This document shows, one piece after another, positions 1-8,900 of a stretch of 64,000 bases of DNA. Below the pieces are notes generated by a model, which was not told where the DNA came from, ran no database searches, and saw only the letters and a list, made by a program, of their open reading frames with translations. Every line of letters starts with the position of its first letter. Within the stretch, counting starts at the first letter, position 1. The position numbers and the translations under genes were made by a program. This DNA comes from JBNAVJ01 sp049700455. Its GTDB lineage: Bacteria > Bacteroidota > Ignavibacteria > Tepidaquicellales > Tepidaquicellaceae. Location: assembly GCA_049700455.1 (NCBI GenBank), contig JBNAVJ010000009.1:28839-92838 (forward strand), written 5' to 3'.

Positions 1-530
1 GGAACATCATCTCTTGCTTCCTGGTATAATGCATCGCAAAGATTGACATCAAATTCTTTACCTTTTATATCAATTTCTTTTACTCCTTCGTTGGTAAGTA
101 TTTTTCTAAATTTTTCAAAGATTAAAGTAAAGCCCTGACGCAACGTGTCAAAATCTTTTGTTTCTCCTTTCTCAATCGAAACCATAGACCTCTGCATATC
201 ATCATAGACAGGAATTAATTCCTTGATAAGCGATTCTGAGGCATATTTAATATAATTAGAAAGCTCCGCCTCCATCCTCCGTTTATAATTTTCAAAATCT
301 GCTGCTTTCCGTAAGTATGCATCTTTATACTGTTCACATTCAGATTTAAGTTTTTCAATTTCCTCCTTCAGGGTTTCACTGGAAGTAACATCAAGCCCTT
401 TTTCTTCTGTTACTTGTTGAGCGTTCTGTTGTTGCTCATCAAAGGGTTGTTTTGAAGCATTATTCTTTTGCTCTTCTGATTCATTATGTTTGGACATCTG
501 GTCTTTATGTGTTTTCTTTTCGTGAGCCAT
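1..530 (-). CDS. grpE: Nucleotide exchange factor GrpE (3' end cut by window edge)
   Basis: GrpE releases ADP from DnaK in the cytoplasm and so drives the Hsp70 cycle. I translated it by hand from the ATG whose first base is 530; about 176 codons are visible before the window ends, so the last part of the C-terminal beta domain is missing. Residues 1-50 are polar, rich in Gln, Glu and Lys. A long helical region follows with the GrpE signature around AYLRKAADFENYKRRM, then SLIKELIPVYDDMQRS and a VKEIDIKGKEFD stretch near the end. The gene starts 5 bases after hrcA stops, so the two form one heat-shock operon; dnaJ or dnaK would be expected just outside the window. Identity is secure; only the C-terminus is unseen. 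Confidence 0.93.
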   Translation of the reverse strand, partial: MAHEKKTHKDQMSKHNESEEQKNNASKQPFDEQQQNAQQVTEEKGLDVTSSETLKEEIEKLKSECEQYKDAYLRKAADFENYKRRMEAELSNYIKYASESLIKELIPVYDDMQRSMVSIEKGETKDFDTLRQGFTLIFEKFRKILTNEGVKEIDIKGKEFDVNLCDALYQEARDDV

Positions 531-535
531 AAATT

Positions 536-1576
536 TTATATATAAATTTCAGAAATTAATTTTGATACATATTCCATTAATGAAACTATTTTAGCATAAT
601 TCATTCGTTTAGGACCAATTACTCCTATCTTGCCCTTCAAATCACCAAACTTATAGGTAGAACAAATAATACTATAGTCTCTTAATTTCCTATCAAGATT
701 TTCAGAGCCAATTCTGATAGATATTTCTTCATCGTCTTCGGCTGTGTTTTGAAATATATGAAGAACAAGATTTTTATCTTCAGACAAATTTACTATATTC
801 TTGAAGTTTTTAGGATCTCCAAATTCGGGTTGCATAACCACCTCTCCAGCACCACCTATAAAAACATTTCCACCTTTTTCTTCTTCTGAAAAAATTTTAT
901 CAACGGAATTAATAAAAAGTTGTAAAAGTTCAGGTTCATTTTCATTAAAGTTTTTCAGTATATCACCAAGTGATTCTCTTATCTGTATTAACTTTGTACC
1001 TGAAAGATGTTCATTTAAAAATAATGTAAGCCTCTCTAATTTAGAACGTTGAATTTCTGAATCAATTTCTAAAATCAAAGTTTTAACATAGCCGGATTTA
1101 ATACTTATAATAACCAGAAGCTTAGTGGAAGAAATACTTATAACCTCAATTTTTTCAAGAATACCTGAACTGAGGAAAGGTTGAGTTACTATAGCCAGTT
1201 GATGTGTTATTCGTCCGAGTATTCTTGAAGTTTCCGACAGGAAATCTTCATCATCTAACTTTGCAAGTAGTGATTCTTGAAGTTGAGTTTTTATCGTGTT
1301 AATTTCATTACTTTTAAGCTCTGCTTTGTTCATTAAAGTATCAACATAATATCTATAGCCTTTGTCAGTAGGCATACGTCCCGCTGAGGTATGTGGAGTT
1401 TTTATCAACTCTTTTTCCTCAAGATCGCTCATTACATTTCTAATTGTCGCAGAGGAAAGACTTAAGTCACTCTGTTTAGACACAGCTCGTGATCCCACAG
1501 GTACTGCAGACCTGATAAAGTTTTCCACAATAAATTTTAAGACTTCTTTCTCTCTATTTGTTAAGACATCTTCCAT
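536..1576 (-). CDS. hrcA: Heat-inducible transcription repressor HrcA
   Basis: HrcA represses class I heat-shock genes by binding the CIRCE operator, and GroEL helps it fold. At 346 aa it has normal family length. The N-terminal winged helix (about residues 5-75) carries LTNREKEVLKFIVENF and the conserved SSATIRNVMSDLEEKELIKTPHTSAGRMPT region; a GAF-like and dimerization region follows. It is transcribed with grpE downstream, 5 bases apart. The ATG at 1576 lies downstream of a plausible promoter. I saw no CIRCE inverted repeat (TTAGCACTC-N9-GAGTGCTAA) in the 100 bases upstream, so autoregulation at this site is not evident. Confidence 0.95.
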   Translation of the reverse strand: MEDVLTNREKEVLKFIVENFIRSAVPVGSRAVSKQSDLSLSSATIRNVMSDLEEKELIKTPHTSAGRMPTDKGYRYYVDTLMNKAELKSNEINTIKTQLQESLLAKLDDEDFLSETSRILGRITHQLAIVTQPFLSSGILEKIEVISISSTKLLVIISIKSGYVKTLILEIDSEIQRSKLERLTLFLNEHLSGTKLIQIRESLGDILKNFNENEPELLQLFINSVDKIFSEEEKGGNVFIGGAGEVVMQPEFGDPKNFKNIVNLSEDKNLVLHIFQNTAEDDEEISIRIGSENLDRKLRDYSIICSTYKFGDLKGKIGVIGPKRMNYAKIVSLMEYVSKLISEIYI

Positions 1577-1598
1577 TTCTTTTATACTTCTCTATACA

Positions 1599-1627
1599 AA
1601 TATAATTAGAAAAAAACTCTCAGTAAA
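1599..1627 (-). promoter_or_regulatory. Candidate sigma-70-type promoter of hrcA-grpE
   Basis: Read on the minus strand: TTTACT, a 17-base spacer, then TATATT. The -35 matches TTGACA at 4 of 6 positions and the -10 matches TATAAT at 5 of 6. Predicted transcription start is near 1592, leaving a leader of about 16 bases before the hrcA ATG. Seen by eye only, in an AT-rich region where chance matches are common. Confidence 0.4.
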
Positions 1628-1678
1628 TGCAAAAACAGAGGTGTATAGGGGTGTTTTTTACAATAAGTACTTATTTTT

Positions 1679-2509
1679 TCAATATTTTGGTAGATTTCTA
1701 TGCATTATATTAAGATCCTCATCAAGAAAATGTCGTGCAGACCTGCGTGCCCGTTGAACTTCTGTTAATTCAATATCCACAAAAATAAAATCTTCTGAAA
1801 ATAGTTCTCCTTTAGCCACTACATTCCCAAATGGATCTACAACTTCACTTCCACCCCAGAAATTGACGCCATCTTCATAACCAACCCGATTACAAAATAC
1901 CACATATACAGAAAGAAGACGAGCAAAAGTTTTATGATGTTCGGAATTGATTTCATAGTTTCGAAAACTGTCACTTTTCACAGACATCTTTGTTGGAGAA
2001 GTCGCAACCCCAATAATGACTTTGGCACCTTTGACTGCAAGCAAATAAGGCAAAGAAATGTGCCACATATCTTCACATATCAATATTCCCAGATTTAAGT
2101 CTTCCATTAAAAACGAATCACAGGATGCCCCCCTTGAAAAATATCTCATTTCTTCAAATATCCCGTAGGTTGGGGGATAAATTTTTCTATGAATGTGTTT
2201 GATTTCTCCTTTATACATAAAAGCAGCAGCATTATACACTGCATAATTATCATCTTCTTCCACAAATCCACACACAATTCCTATTTCAGAACTAATTCTT
2301 TTTAATGGGTTTAATAATCGTGATTCATAGGGATTTAATGCTACCTCATAATTTAAATCCTTAAGAGAATAACCTGTTAAAGATAATTCAGGAAAAACAA
2401 TCAAATCACATTTATTCTTTATTGCTTCTGTGCAGTATTTTAAGTGGGTATCAATGTTTTGTTTGAGATCACCAAGTTTACTCTCTATTTGAGCTAGAGC
2501 TATTCTCAT
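1679..2509 (-). CDS. Carbon-nitrogen hydrolase (nitrilase superfamily), NadE-glutaminase-like
   Basis: This is a stand-alone amidase of the nitrilase superfamily, 276 aa. The catalytic triad is visible: Glu41 in VFPELSLTGY, Lys109 in HRKIYPPTYG, and Cys145 in GILICEDMWH. The start (ALAQIESKLGDLKQNI) and the YGIFEEMRYF stretch resemble the glutaminase domain at the N-terminus of glutamine-dependent NAD synthetase, but no synthetase domain follows. Its ATG overlaps the stop of the glycosyltransferase by 4 bases, and that gene overlaps nadB in the same way, so the three are one operon. A role in NAD or amide nitrogen metabolism is inferred from this context; the substrate cannot be read from sequence. 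Confidence 0.8.
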   Translation of the reverse strand: MRIALAQIESKLGDLKQNIDTHLKYCTEAIKNKCDLIVFPELSLTGYSLKDLNYEVALNPYESRLLNPLKRISSEIGIVCGFVEEDDNYAVYNAAAFMYKGEIKHIHRKIYPPTYGIFEEMRYFSRGASCDSFLMEDLNLGILICEDMWHISLPYLLAVKGAKVIIGVATSPTKMSVKSDSFRNYEINSEHHKTFARLLSVYVVFCNRVGYEDGVNFWGGSEVVDPFGNVVAKGELFSEDFIFVDIELTEVQRARRSARHFLDEDLNIMHRNLPKY

Positions 2510-3381
2510 TTTGAGTATAATAATTTTGTAAAAATTACTCTAAAAAAACCCGTTATTCTCAAACTAATAGTTAATATGAAATGTAATATAGCCAAGTAAT
2601 GGTGTTTTTCAAAATACTTCAGACAGTCTTCGTTCCATACTCGAATCATTTTAACCCTATCCTTTAAAATGCTTATTCCTATTTTATGATAGATTTTTGC
2701 TTTTGGATAAAATAGTATCCTGTAACCGGCACTAATTATTCTCTTACAAAGGTCAACATCATTAAAAAACATAGAAAACCTTTCATCAAGATAAGCTACT
2801 TTTCCCAGTACATTTCTTTTTAACATTAGAGCAGCAGCCATAGGTTGCTCTACAAATCGCTCAGATTGGTGATCAAAGTATTTCATTTTCCATCTTGCAA
2901 AAATCTTGCTTCTCGGAAAAACAACTGAAAGTCTTAGTATTTCATAGAATAAATCTGAATATGCTGGCAATGTTCTACAGGAGAATTGAATCTGACCATT
3001 TGGAGTAAGCAACTGCGGCGCTATAGCCACTATGGTTGAATCCTGATGCAACCTTTCATATAAATCAAATAACGCATTGCCAATTATTTCAGTATCAGGA
3101 TTGAGAAGCATCACCGTATCCCCTGTAGATGATTCTATCCCCTGGTTAGATGCCTTTGTAAAACCAAAGTTTTCATTATTAACAATCAAACGAACTTTAT
3201 CCCTAAAACCCAACTTTATAAAATGTTGAACAACTTTTACAGTATTATCAGCAGAATTATTATCAACAACAATTGTTTCAATCTCTAGATCACCCTGCTG
3301 GTGATTGTAAATTGAGTTCAAGCATTCTATAATATCCTCCTCACTGTTCCAGGTAACAATTATAACACTAAGTTTCCTCAT
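2506..3381 (-). CDS. Family 2 glycosyltransferase (rhamnosyltransferase-like)
   Basis: A GT-A fold glycosyltransferase of 291 aa, probably working on cell-surface polysaccharide at the inner face of the membrane. It has the N-terminal VIIVTWNSEEDI nucleotide-sugar motif, DNNSADNT, the metal-binding region LNPDTEI at about residue 96, and a late FNDVDLCKRI motif typical of the WcaE/rhamnosyltransferase branch. The C-terminal 35 residues are hydrophobic and may attach it to the membrane. It overlaps both neighbours by 4 bases (nadB upstream, the amidase downstream), so it is translationally coupled to them although no functional link is obvious. The acceptor and donor sugars are unknown. Confidence 0.85.
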   Translation of the reverse strand: MRKLSVIIVTWNSEEDIIECLNSIYNHQQGDLEIETIVVDNNSADNTVKVVQHFIKLGFRDKVRLIVNNENFGFTKASNQGIESSTGDTVMLLNPDTEIIGNALFDLYERLHQDSTIVAIAPQLLTPNGQIQFSCRTLPAYSDLFYEILRLSVVFPRSKIFARWKMKYFDHQSERFVEQPMAAALMLKRNVLGKVAYLDERFSMFFNDVDLCKRIISAGYRILFYPKAKIYHKIGISILKDRVKMIRVWNEDCLKYFEKHHYLAILHFILTISLRITGFFRVIFTKLLYSK

Positions 3382-5024
3382 CTCCTTTTTACAATTATAG
3401 TATCTTTCAGAAATCTCCTGTCATTTTTTTCTGGATAGTCGAGCATATAATGCAAGCCGCGTGATTCTTTACGCTTCAAAGCAGATTTGATAATAACATA
3501 AGCAACAGTTACAAGGTTACGCAATTCAAGCAGTTCAAGAGTTACTTTAGTACGGTCATAAAAATCTTTAATCTCATTTTTTAACATTTTTACCCTTGTC
3601 AATGCCCGTTTAAGTCGGTAGGTGTTCCTTACAATTCCTACATAATCACTCATTAATTCTTTAATCTCCCTTTTATCGTGAGATATCACAATCCACTCTT
3701 CAGCATTTTCGGTTCCAGAATCATCCCAGTCACGAATATCATTATGTAACTTTTTAAGATTATTGTTAAAATACACATTACTATCTTTCCTTTTCCTATA
3801 CTTTTCCCTGATAAACTTATATATAGCATCTGAAAACACAAGTGCTTCGAGAAGTGAGTTTGAGGCAAGTCTATTAGCACCATGCACTCCGGTCATAGCA
3901 ACTTCTCCACATACATATAGATTCTTGATATTTGTTCTGCCAAATAGATCAGACTTAACTCCTCCACAAGCATAATGTGCTGCGGGTACTACAGGTATCA
4001 TCTGTTGGGTAATATCAATTCCAAACTCAAGACATTTATTATAAATATGAGGAAAACCTTCCTTTATTTTTTTACTCCCAATGGGGCTCAAATCAAGATA
4101 CACAAATGGTGCTCCACTTTTTTTCAATTCATTATCAATTGCCCGCGCTACAATATCTCTTGGTGCAAGTGAACCACGTGAATCATAATTTTTCATAAAT
4201 GATTTACCATCTATAGTTCTTAGTATCGCTCCTGCACCCCTCACTGCTTCGGAGATTAAAAAGACCTGTGTATCGTCTGCCACCTCAGGTTGATATAAAG
4301 AAGTCGGGTGAAATTGTACAAATTCCATATTTGCCAACTCACACCCCGCACGATAAGCCATAGCAAATCCATCCCCTGTAGCAATTGCTGGATTTGTTGT
4401 ATGTAAATAAACCTGACCCAGTCCTCCACTGGCTAATATTGTTTGATGAGCAACAATTTTCTCCACTTTGCCTGTTTTAACATTCAGGGCATAAATACCA
4501 AAACAGGATTGTGGAATAACGCTATTTTTATCATCCTTTTTTTTAAGGTTTTTTTCTGTTAACAAATCAATTGCAAAATAGTATTCAAGGATTTTTATTT
4601 TCCGTATTTTAGAAATATCATAAAGGAGAGCACGTTCAATTTCTTTTCCGGTTAAATCTTTTGCATGCACAATTCTATTCCTTGAATGTCCTCCTTCTTT
4701 TCCTAACTTAAGCCGTCCTTGTTCTTTCGTAAACCGAACTCCAAGTTCAATTAATTCCCGTACTCTCTCAGGGCCCTCTTTAACAATTTTCTCTACGGCT
4801 TCAAGTTTACATAAACCAGCACCACAACTTAATGTGTCCTTTATATGCAGTTCAAAACTATCATCCTCACCAAGTACTGAAGCAATTCCCCCCTGTGCAT
4901 AGTTAGTGTTTGATTCGGCTTTTTTTTTCTTTGTAATAACAAGTACCTCTCCTAATTGGCTGAGCTTAAGTGCAAGACTAAGTCCAGCGATACCACTCCC
5001 AATAATTAAGAAATCAATTTTCAT
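3378..5024 (-). CDS. nadB: L-aspartate oxidase NadB
   Basis: This FAD enzyme oxidizes L-aspartate to iminoaspartate, the first step of de novo NAD synthesis; fumarate can replace oxygen as acceptor, which fits an anaerobe. The 548-aa sequence opens with the dinucleotide-binding motif IIGSGIAGLSLALKL, followed by NTNYAQGGIASVLGEDD, the substrate and FAD region MEFVQFHPTSLY, the catalytic-arginine region RGAGAILR, HYACGGVKSD and HGANRLASNSLLEALVF. The C-terminal third is the helical domain shared with succinate dehydrogenase flavoproteins. nadA and nadC are not in the window. It is the first gene of a three-gene operon with 4-base overlaps. Confidence 0.94.
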   Translation of the reverse strand: MKIDFLIIGSGIAGLSLALKLSQLGEVLVITKKKKAESNTNYAQGGIASVLGEDDSFELHIKDTLSCGAGLCKLEAVEKIVKEGPERVRELIELGVRFTKEQGRLKLGKEGGHSRNRIVHAKDLTGKEIERALLYDISKIRKIKILEYYFAIDLLTEKNLKKKDDKNSVIPQSCFGIYALNVKTGKVEKIVAHQTILASGGLGQVYLHTTNPAIATGDGFAMAYRAGCELANMEFVQFHPTSLYQPEVADDTQVFLISEAVRGAGAILRTIDGKSFMKNYDSRGSLAPRDIVARAIDNELKKSGAPFVYLDLSPIGSKKIKEGFPHIYNKCLEFGIDITQQMIPVVPAAHYACGGVKSDLFGRTNIKNLYVCGEVAMTGVHGANRLASNSLLEALVFSDAIYKFIREKYRKRKDSNVYFNNNLKKLHNDIRDWDDSGTENAEEWIVISHDKREIKELMSDYVGIVRNTYRLKRALTRVKMLKNEIKDFYDRTKVTLELLELRNLVTVAYVIIKSALKRKESRGLHYMLDYPEKNDRRFLKDTIIVKRR

Positions 5025-5072
5025 TCTTCAAAATTAAGTACTTCCTACCTTTATAAAAAGTCCTAAAAATTC

Positions 5073-5489
5073 CTATACTTCAAGGGCTTTCGCAGGAAAC
5101 CAGTTCCTTGAAAATGAGGACACAAAATATTTTCTTACTTTAAGTCGGATAGGAACAACAGGTGTGTATGTCATAAACCACGGCATTTTTGAAAGGAGCA
5201 ACTTTCTAACCCTATCGTTTTCTTTTTGAGGTAGAATCTCTACCTCCCCGTATGCTTGAAGAAAATCCTTAGAGGCATCGTTTTCAGAAATAGCAATTGC
5301 CACTTTTTTCTCCTTTTGAATGTTTTGATAAGTTTTACCAGATGTTTCAAGAAAAAAATAAATATCATCACCTTCTGCTGCAAAGTAAACGCTCAATACC
5401 CAGGGCGAATATTCACCCCCTGTTGAAGCTAAAGTCAAAGCATTATGTTTTTCTAAAATATCTTTAATAACAGATTGTAGCTGTTCCAT
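5073..5489 (-). CDS. Pyridoxamine 5'-phosphate oxidase-like flavin-binding protein
   Basis: A small split-barrel protein of 138 aa, of the PNPOx-like FMN- or F420-binding superfamily. Visible features are the start LEKHNALTLASTGGEYSPW, the strand DDIYFFLETSGKTYQNI, and KVAIAISENDASKDFLQAYGEVEIL, the usual order of strands in these barrels. The substrate is unknown. I chose the ATG at 5489 because AGGAAAG lies just upstream at a suitable distance; a longer reading frame would have to begin at a TTG. It stands alone between nadB and a terminator. Confidence 0.7.
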   Translation of the reverse strand: MEQLQSVIKDILEKHNALTLASTGGEYSPWVLSVYFAAEGDDIYFFLETSGKTYQNIQKEKKVAIAISENDASKDFLQAYGEVEILPQKENDRVRKLLLSKMPWFMTYTPVVPIRLKVRKYFVSSFSRNWFPAKALEV

Positions 5490-5550
5490 AAATCTTTCCT
5501 TTTTCAATAACAAATGATTTTTCTTTCTAAAGAGTTCCCAATTATCCCTC

Positions 5551-5586
5551 CCAAAAAAAAGAAAAGCCTTGAAGGCTTTTCTTTTT
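5551..5586. terminator. Bidirectional Rho-independent terminator
   Basis: An 8-base-pair stem GAAAAGCC/GGCTTTTC (5561-5568 with 5574-5581) has a 5-base loop. It is flanked by an A-run on the left (a T-run on the minus strand) and by TTTTT on the right, so it can work in both directions. It follows the aminotransferase gene on the minus strand and separates it from the flavin-binding protein. Confidence 0.85.
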
Positions 5587-5612
5587 CATACTAAAAACAT
5601 ATTTGAACCAAC

Positions 5613-6773
5613 TTATAAAACTGTTTTTATTCTACGAATTGCTTCCTTTATATTTTCTCGACTGTTAGCATAAGAAAATCTCAAGTATCCTTCTCCATAA
5701 GCACCAAATGCCGTACCGGATAAAGCAGCAACTCCAGCATTGTAAAGCAAATGATCATTTAATTCTTTTGATAAATATCCTGTCTTTGTAATATTGGGAA
5801 AAGCATAGAATGCTCCGTGTGGCATAATACAGGAGAACCCTGAAATTGAGTTTAAACCATCAACGATAATTTCTCTTCTTGCAATAAATTCTTCCCTCAT
5901 TTTATTTGCACCATCCTGAGGACCTTCAAGGGCTTCTATACAGGCTTTCATAACAAAAGCATTATTACAGGAATTACTATTTGTCATTAATCTGGCTACT
6001 TTCTGAGCAAGGTCTACATTCATAACGCCATAGCCGGCACGCCAACCCGTCATTGCATAAGTTTTAGAAAATCCATCGAGTATAATTGTCCGATCCTTAA
6101 ATCCCGGAATCTGTGCAATACTAAAATGTTCTCCTTCAAAAACCAATCTGCTATAAATTTCATCACTCAAAACCATTATGTCTCTATCTTTAATAACATC
6201 TGCAATTGCTTTGATATCTGACTCAGTCAGCACTCCGCCGGTAGGATTTTGAGGGGAATTTAAAATCAGCATTTTGGTCTTGTCAGTTATCAATCGTTTT
6301 AAATCCTCAATGTCAAAAGCAAATCCTTTTTCCTCTTTAAGTGGAAGTGGTACAGATTTCCCCCCCATAAAATTTATCATAGATTCATAAATTGGGAACC
6401 CGGGATTAGGATAAATTACTTCATCCCCTTCTTCAACAAGTGCAATGATAGTAAAGAAAATAATTGGTTTTCCTCCAGGAGTCATAACAACTTCTTCAGG
6501 GGTAACTTCAATACCTCGTGTCTTGCTAATGTATTTAGCAATGGAAGTGCGAACTTCCATCGTCCCTGCCGAAGGAGTATAATGTGTATCCCCTGCTAGC
6601 AAAGATTTTACTGCCGCCTGCACAATATTATCAGGCGTACTAAAATCAGGCTCTCCAATTTCAAGATGAATAATGCTTTTTCCTTCTGCTTCGAGTTTCT
6701 TTGCCTTGGCTAAAACTTCAAATGCTGTTTCAGTACCAAGGTTTTGCATCCTTTTTGCATACTTAAGGTTCAT
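5613..6773 (-). CDS. PLP-dependent class I aminotransferase (aspartate aminotransferase-like)
   Basis: Fold-type I aminotransferase of 386 aa, normal length. Key residues can be seen: N176 in NSPQNPTGG, D204 and Y207 in VLSDEIYSRLVFEG, the PLP lysine K237 in DGFSKTYAMTGWRAGYG, and a late arginine in YLRFSYANS. The motifs fit the AspC/AAT-I-gamma type, but closely related enzymes use aromatic amino acids, alanine or LL-diaminopimelate, so the substrate is not settled. It is transcribed alone, with tRNA-Val just upstream and a strong terminator 30 bases after its stop. Confidence 0.88.
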   Translation of the reverse strand: MNLKYAKRMQNLGTETAFEVLAKAKKLEAEGKSIIHLEIGEPDFSTPDNIVQAAVKSLLAGDTHYTPSAGTMEVRTSIAKYISKTRGIEVTPEEVVMTPGGKPIIFFTIIALVEEGDEVIYPNPGFPIYESMINFMGGKSVPLPLKEEKGFAFDIEDLKRLITDKTKMLILNSPQNPTGGVLTESDIKAIADVIKDRDIMVLSDEIYSRLVFEGEHFSIAQIPGFKDRTIILDGFSKTYAMTGWRAGYGVMNVDLAQKVARLMTNSNSCNNAFVMKACIEALEGPQDGANKMREEFIARREIIVDGLNSISGFSCIMPHGAFYAFPNITKTGYLSKELNDHLLYNAGVAALSGTAFGAYGEGYLRFSYANSRENIKEAIRRIKTVL

Positions 6774-6815
6774 ATAGTTTAATTTTGTTTGGTTTCTTGG
6801 AAGGACTTTATTTAG

Positions 6816-6889
<74 letters not shown>

Positions 6890-6994
6890 TCTACTGTTTC
6901 AAAATTAATTAATATATAACTCTTATCAAATACCAAAAAACAAGCATAAAACAATAAGCGATTTTCTGTTAAAAAGCATTTTCCCTTTTGTCCA

Positions 6995-7023
6995 TTGAAA
7001 TTAGCCTAAGTTTATGGTATATT
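6995..7023 (+). promoter_or_regulatory. Promoter of the 7050 lipoprotein gene
   Basis: TTGAAA, a 17-base spacer, then TATATT: 5 of 6 matches in each hexamer and ideal spacing. Predicted start of transcription is near 7030, about 20 bases before the ATG. It is one of the best vegetative-type promoters seen in the window and suggests this organism uses ordinary -35/-10 signals for some genes rather than only the TAnnTTTG type of Bacteroidetes. Confidence 0.6.
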
Positions 7024-7049
7024 GTAAGATATTAATTTAATGCTATTTT

Positions 7050-8129
7050 ATGAAAAAGTACCTCAGTTATTTAGCTATCTTTATTCTTACTACTATTGTT
7101 TTTTCCTCCTGTACAAAAAAGCAGGAAATTAAAACAGAAAAGGATAATCGTAATGCTCTTATCACTATTACTCCAAAAGACACATCTGTAACCTTTAAAT
7201 ATAGACCAAAAACAGGCGATGTTTTTAAACACAAAGCGGAAAAATATAATAAAGTTACAGAAGAAATAAATTTCCCAAAACCTGAAAAGGTGGTTTCAGA
7301 AAGTAAGGGATTATATTTCACTACACTTGAAGTTTTAGAAGTAGGAGAATCAGGTGCTGTAACATTTAAAGCACGTTTTGATAGCCTTCTTGTTGAACAG
7401 ACATCCCAACTAAAGGATTCAACCGTTTCTATAAAATATAACTCTAATGTAAAAGATACTTCTATCTTAACCGTTGAAACCGTCCTATTTGATAACCTTG
7501 TTGGAAACAATTTCAAGATACGTGTGTCCGAAAATGGTGAGATTCTTGATACTTATGAGACAGAAAAAATTGTAGAGAATGTTTTAACATTTTTTAAAAA
7601 CTCTAAAGACGAACGAACTAAAGAAATTACAGAGGAATTAAATAAATCAGAAGACGTTTATAACCAACAAAAACAACTTTTGAAAGGCGACGTATCAAAT
7701 ACCATTACTTCTATCTTTTCACAAATAGTCCAGGAACTTCCCAAAGGGACTGTGCCAAAGGATTCCACCTGGACAAAAATTCAAAAAGATGAAAAGTCCC
7801 TATTTAATGAACAGTTAATTGTTAACTATTCTATAACTGAAGTTAAAAGCGATAATCAGGATGCACTTGTTACAATTGCTGCTGTAATGACCTCAGATTA
7901 TGATAGTAAACCTGTAAAAGATAAAAAGATGGGAGTTACAGTTTCACTTGAAGACTTTGAAGCCAAAGGAACTGGAAAACTTGTCCTCGACCTTAATCGT
8001 GGGGTTGTAAAATTACTTGATAATGATATTTCATCCCATAGAAAATTCGTACAAAAAAATTCCCGGGGAGATAAATCTATCCTACTCCGTGATATTAATA
8101 TTAAATACAAGGTTGAATTGATTAACTGA
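7050..8129 (+). CDS. Lipoprotein of unknown function (possibly DUF6263-like)
   Basis: I do not recognise a characterised family. The first 21 residues are a lipoprotein signal with lipobox VFSSC, so Cys21 would be lipidated and the protein anchored on the periplasmic or outer face. The mature part (about 339 aa) is charged, with a repeated beta pattern beginning TVTFKYRPKTGDVFKHKAE, which faintly recalls DUF6263 proteins; that is only an impression. No catalytic motif is seen. It has its own promoter and is followed 47 bases later by upp. Confidence 0.75.
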   Translation: MKKYLSYLAIFILTTIVFSSCTKKQEIKTEKDNRNALITITPKDTSVTFKYRPKTGDVFKHKAEKYNKVTEEINFPKPEKVVSESKGLYFTTLEVLEVGESGAVTFKARFDSLLVEQTSQLKDSTVSIKYNSNVKDTSILTVETVLFDNLVGNNFKIRVSENGEILDTYETEKIVENVLTFFKNSKDERTKEITEELNKSEDVYNQQKQLLKGDVSNTITSIFSQIVQELPKGTVPKDSTWTKIQKDEKSLFNEQLIVNYSITEVKSDNQDALVTIAAVMTSDYDSKPVKDKKMGVTVSLEDFEAKGTGKLVLDLNRGVVKLLDNDISSHRKFVQKNSRGDKSILLRDINIKYKVELIN

Positions 8130-8176
8130 AATATGGTTTAAGTATAAACCGTATTATTTAAGCATATACTTTGAGG

Positions 8177-8824
8177 ATGATGAAAAATTTTTATATTGTG
8201 GAACATCCTTTATTGATGCACTACCTGACCATTTTAAGAGATAAAAATACCAGACAGGAATATTTTAAACATACTCTTGACAAAGTTTCCTATTTATTAG
8301 CGTCACACGTATATGCTGACCTAACAGTTACACCAAAGGTTATAAACACTCCCCTTAAGAAATGTAACGGGGTAATGGTTAAAGATACAATTGTACTTAT
8401 GCCAATCCTTCGTGCTGGGCTTGGACTCTTATCAGGTTTTGTTGAGTTGTACCCAACAGCTATAATAAGTCATATGGGTCTTTACAGAGATGAGGAACTG
8501 CTTAAACCTGTAAAATATTATTTTAAATTCCCAAAGATTAAAGACAAAGAACAACTTCGCGTTATTATTCTGGATCCAATGATTGCAACAGGAGGAAGTA
8601 TTTCATTTGCAATCGAGTACTTGTTAAATATGGGGATACTAAGAATTTCCGTTGTTTCGCTTTTAGCTGCTCCGGAAGGACTGGAAGCTATTGATAAAAG
8701 GTTTAATAAGTTTGAAAAAAACAAACTCTTTATTTATACCTGTGCTATGGATGAAGGTTTAAACGAAAAAGGATACATTCTGCCAGGATTAGGTGATGCA
8801 GGGGACAGACTTTTTGGGACTTAG
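8177..8824 (+). CDS. upp: Uracil phosphoribosyltransferase
   Basis: Converts uracil and PRPP to UMP, pyrimidine salvage in the cytoplasm. About 215 aa, a little longer than most. The PRPP loop is LDPMIATGGSI, with the uracil-binding end GLNEKGYILPGLGDAGDRLFGT and the RAGLGLLSGF segment all in family order. The frame is open from a TTG at 8171, but two ATGs follow at 8177 and 8180, and one of these is the more likely start. The cytosolic location follows from the lack of any signal or membrane segment. Confidence 0.92.
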   Translation: MMKNFYIVEHPLLMHYLTILRDKNTRQEYFKHTLDKVSYLLASHVYADLTVTPKVINTPLKKCNGVMVKDTIVLMPILRAGLGLLSGFVELYPTAIISHMGLYRDEELLKPVKYYFKFPKIKDKEQLRVIILDPMIATGGSISFAIEYLLNMGILRISVVSLLAAPEGLEAIDKRFNKFEKNKLFIYTCAMDEGLNEKGYILPGLGDAGDRLFGT

Positions 8825-8900
8825 TCATCTCATGTTATTTCTTTCCAAACTTTCTTTTCAATTATTTTTTTACTATATTCTTTATAAATAAAAAGATTAG

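Noticed and set aside
1662..1675. AATAAGTACTTATT palindrome followed by a T-run as a terminator
   Set aside because: It has almost no loop, is purely AT-rich, and the T-run is on the strand with no gene upstream.
2034..2052. TGGCAC...TGCA on the plus strand as a second sigma-54 promoter
   Set aside because: The GG and GC doublets are one base too far apart, it lies inside the amidase gene, and it points at no plus-strand gene.
5490..5513. Eight-residue N-terminal extension of the flavin-binding protein from a TTG
   Set aside because: The ATG at 5489 has a good ribosome site inside that extension.
7067..7516. 149-codon ORF opposite the lipoprotein gene, and many other long antisense frames (for example 12893-13198, 46384-46782, 51190-51513)
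   Set aside because: All lie fully inside well-supported genes on the other strand and their translations show no family features; they are shadows.
8171..8176. TTG at 8171 as start of upp
   Set aside because: Two ATGs follow within 9 bases and family N-termini align better with them.
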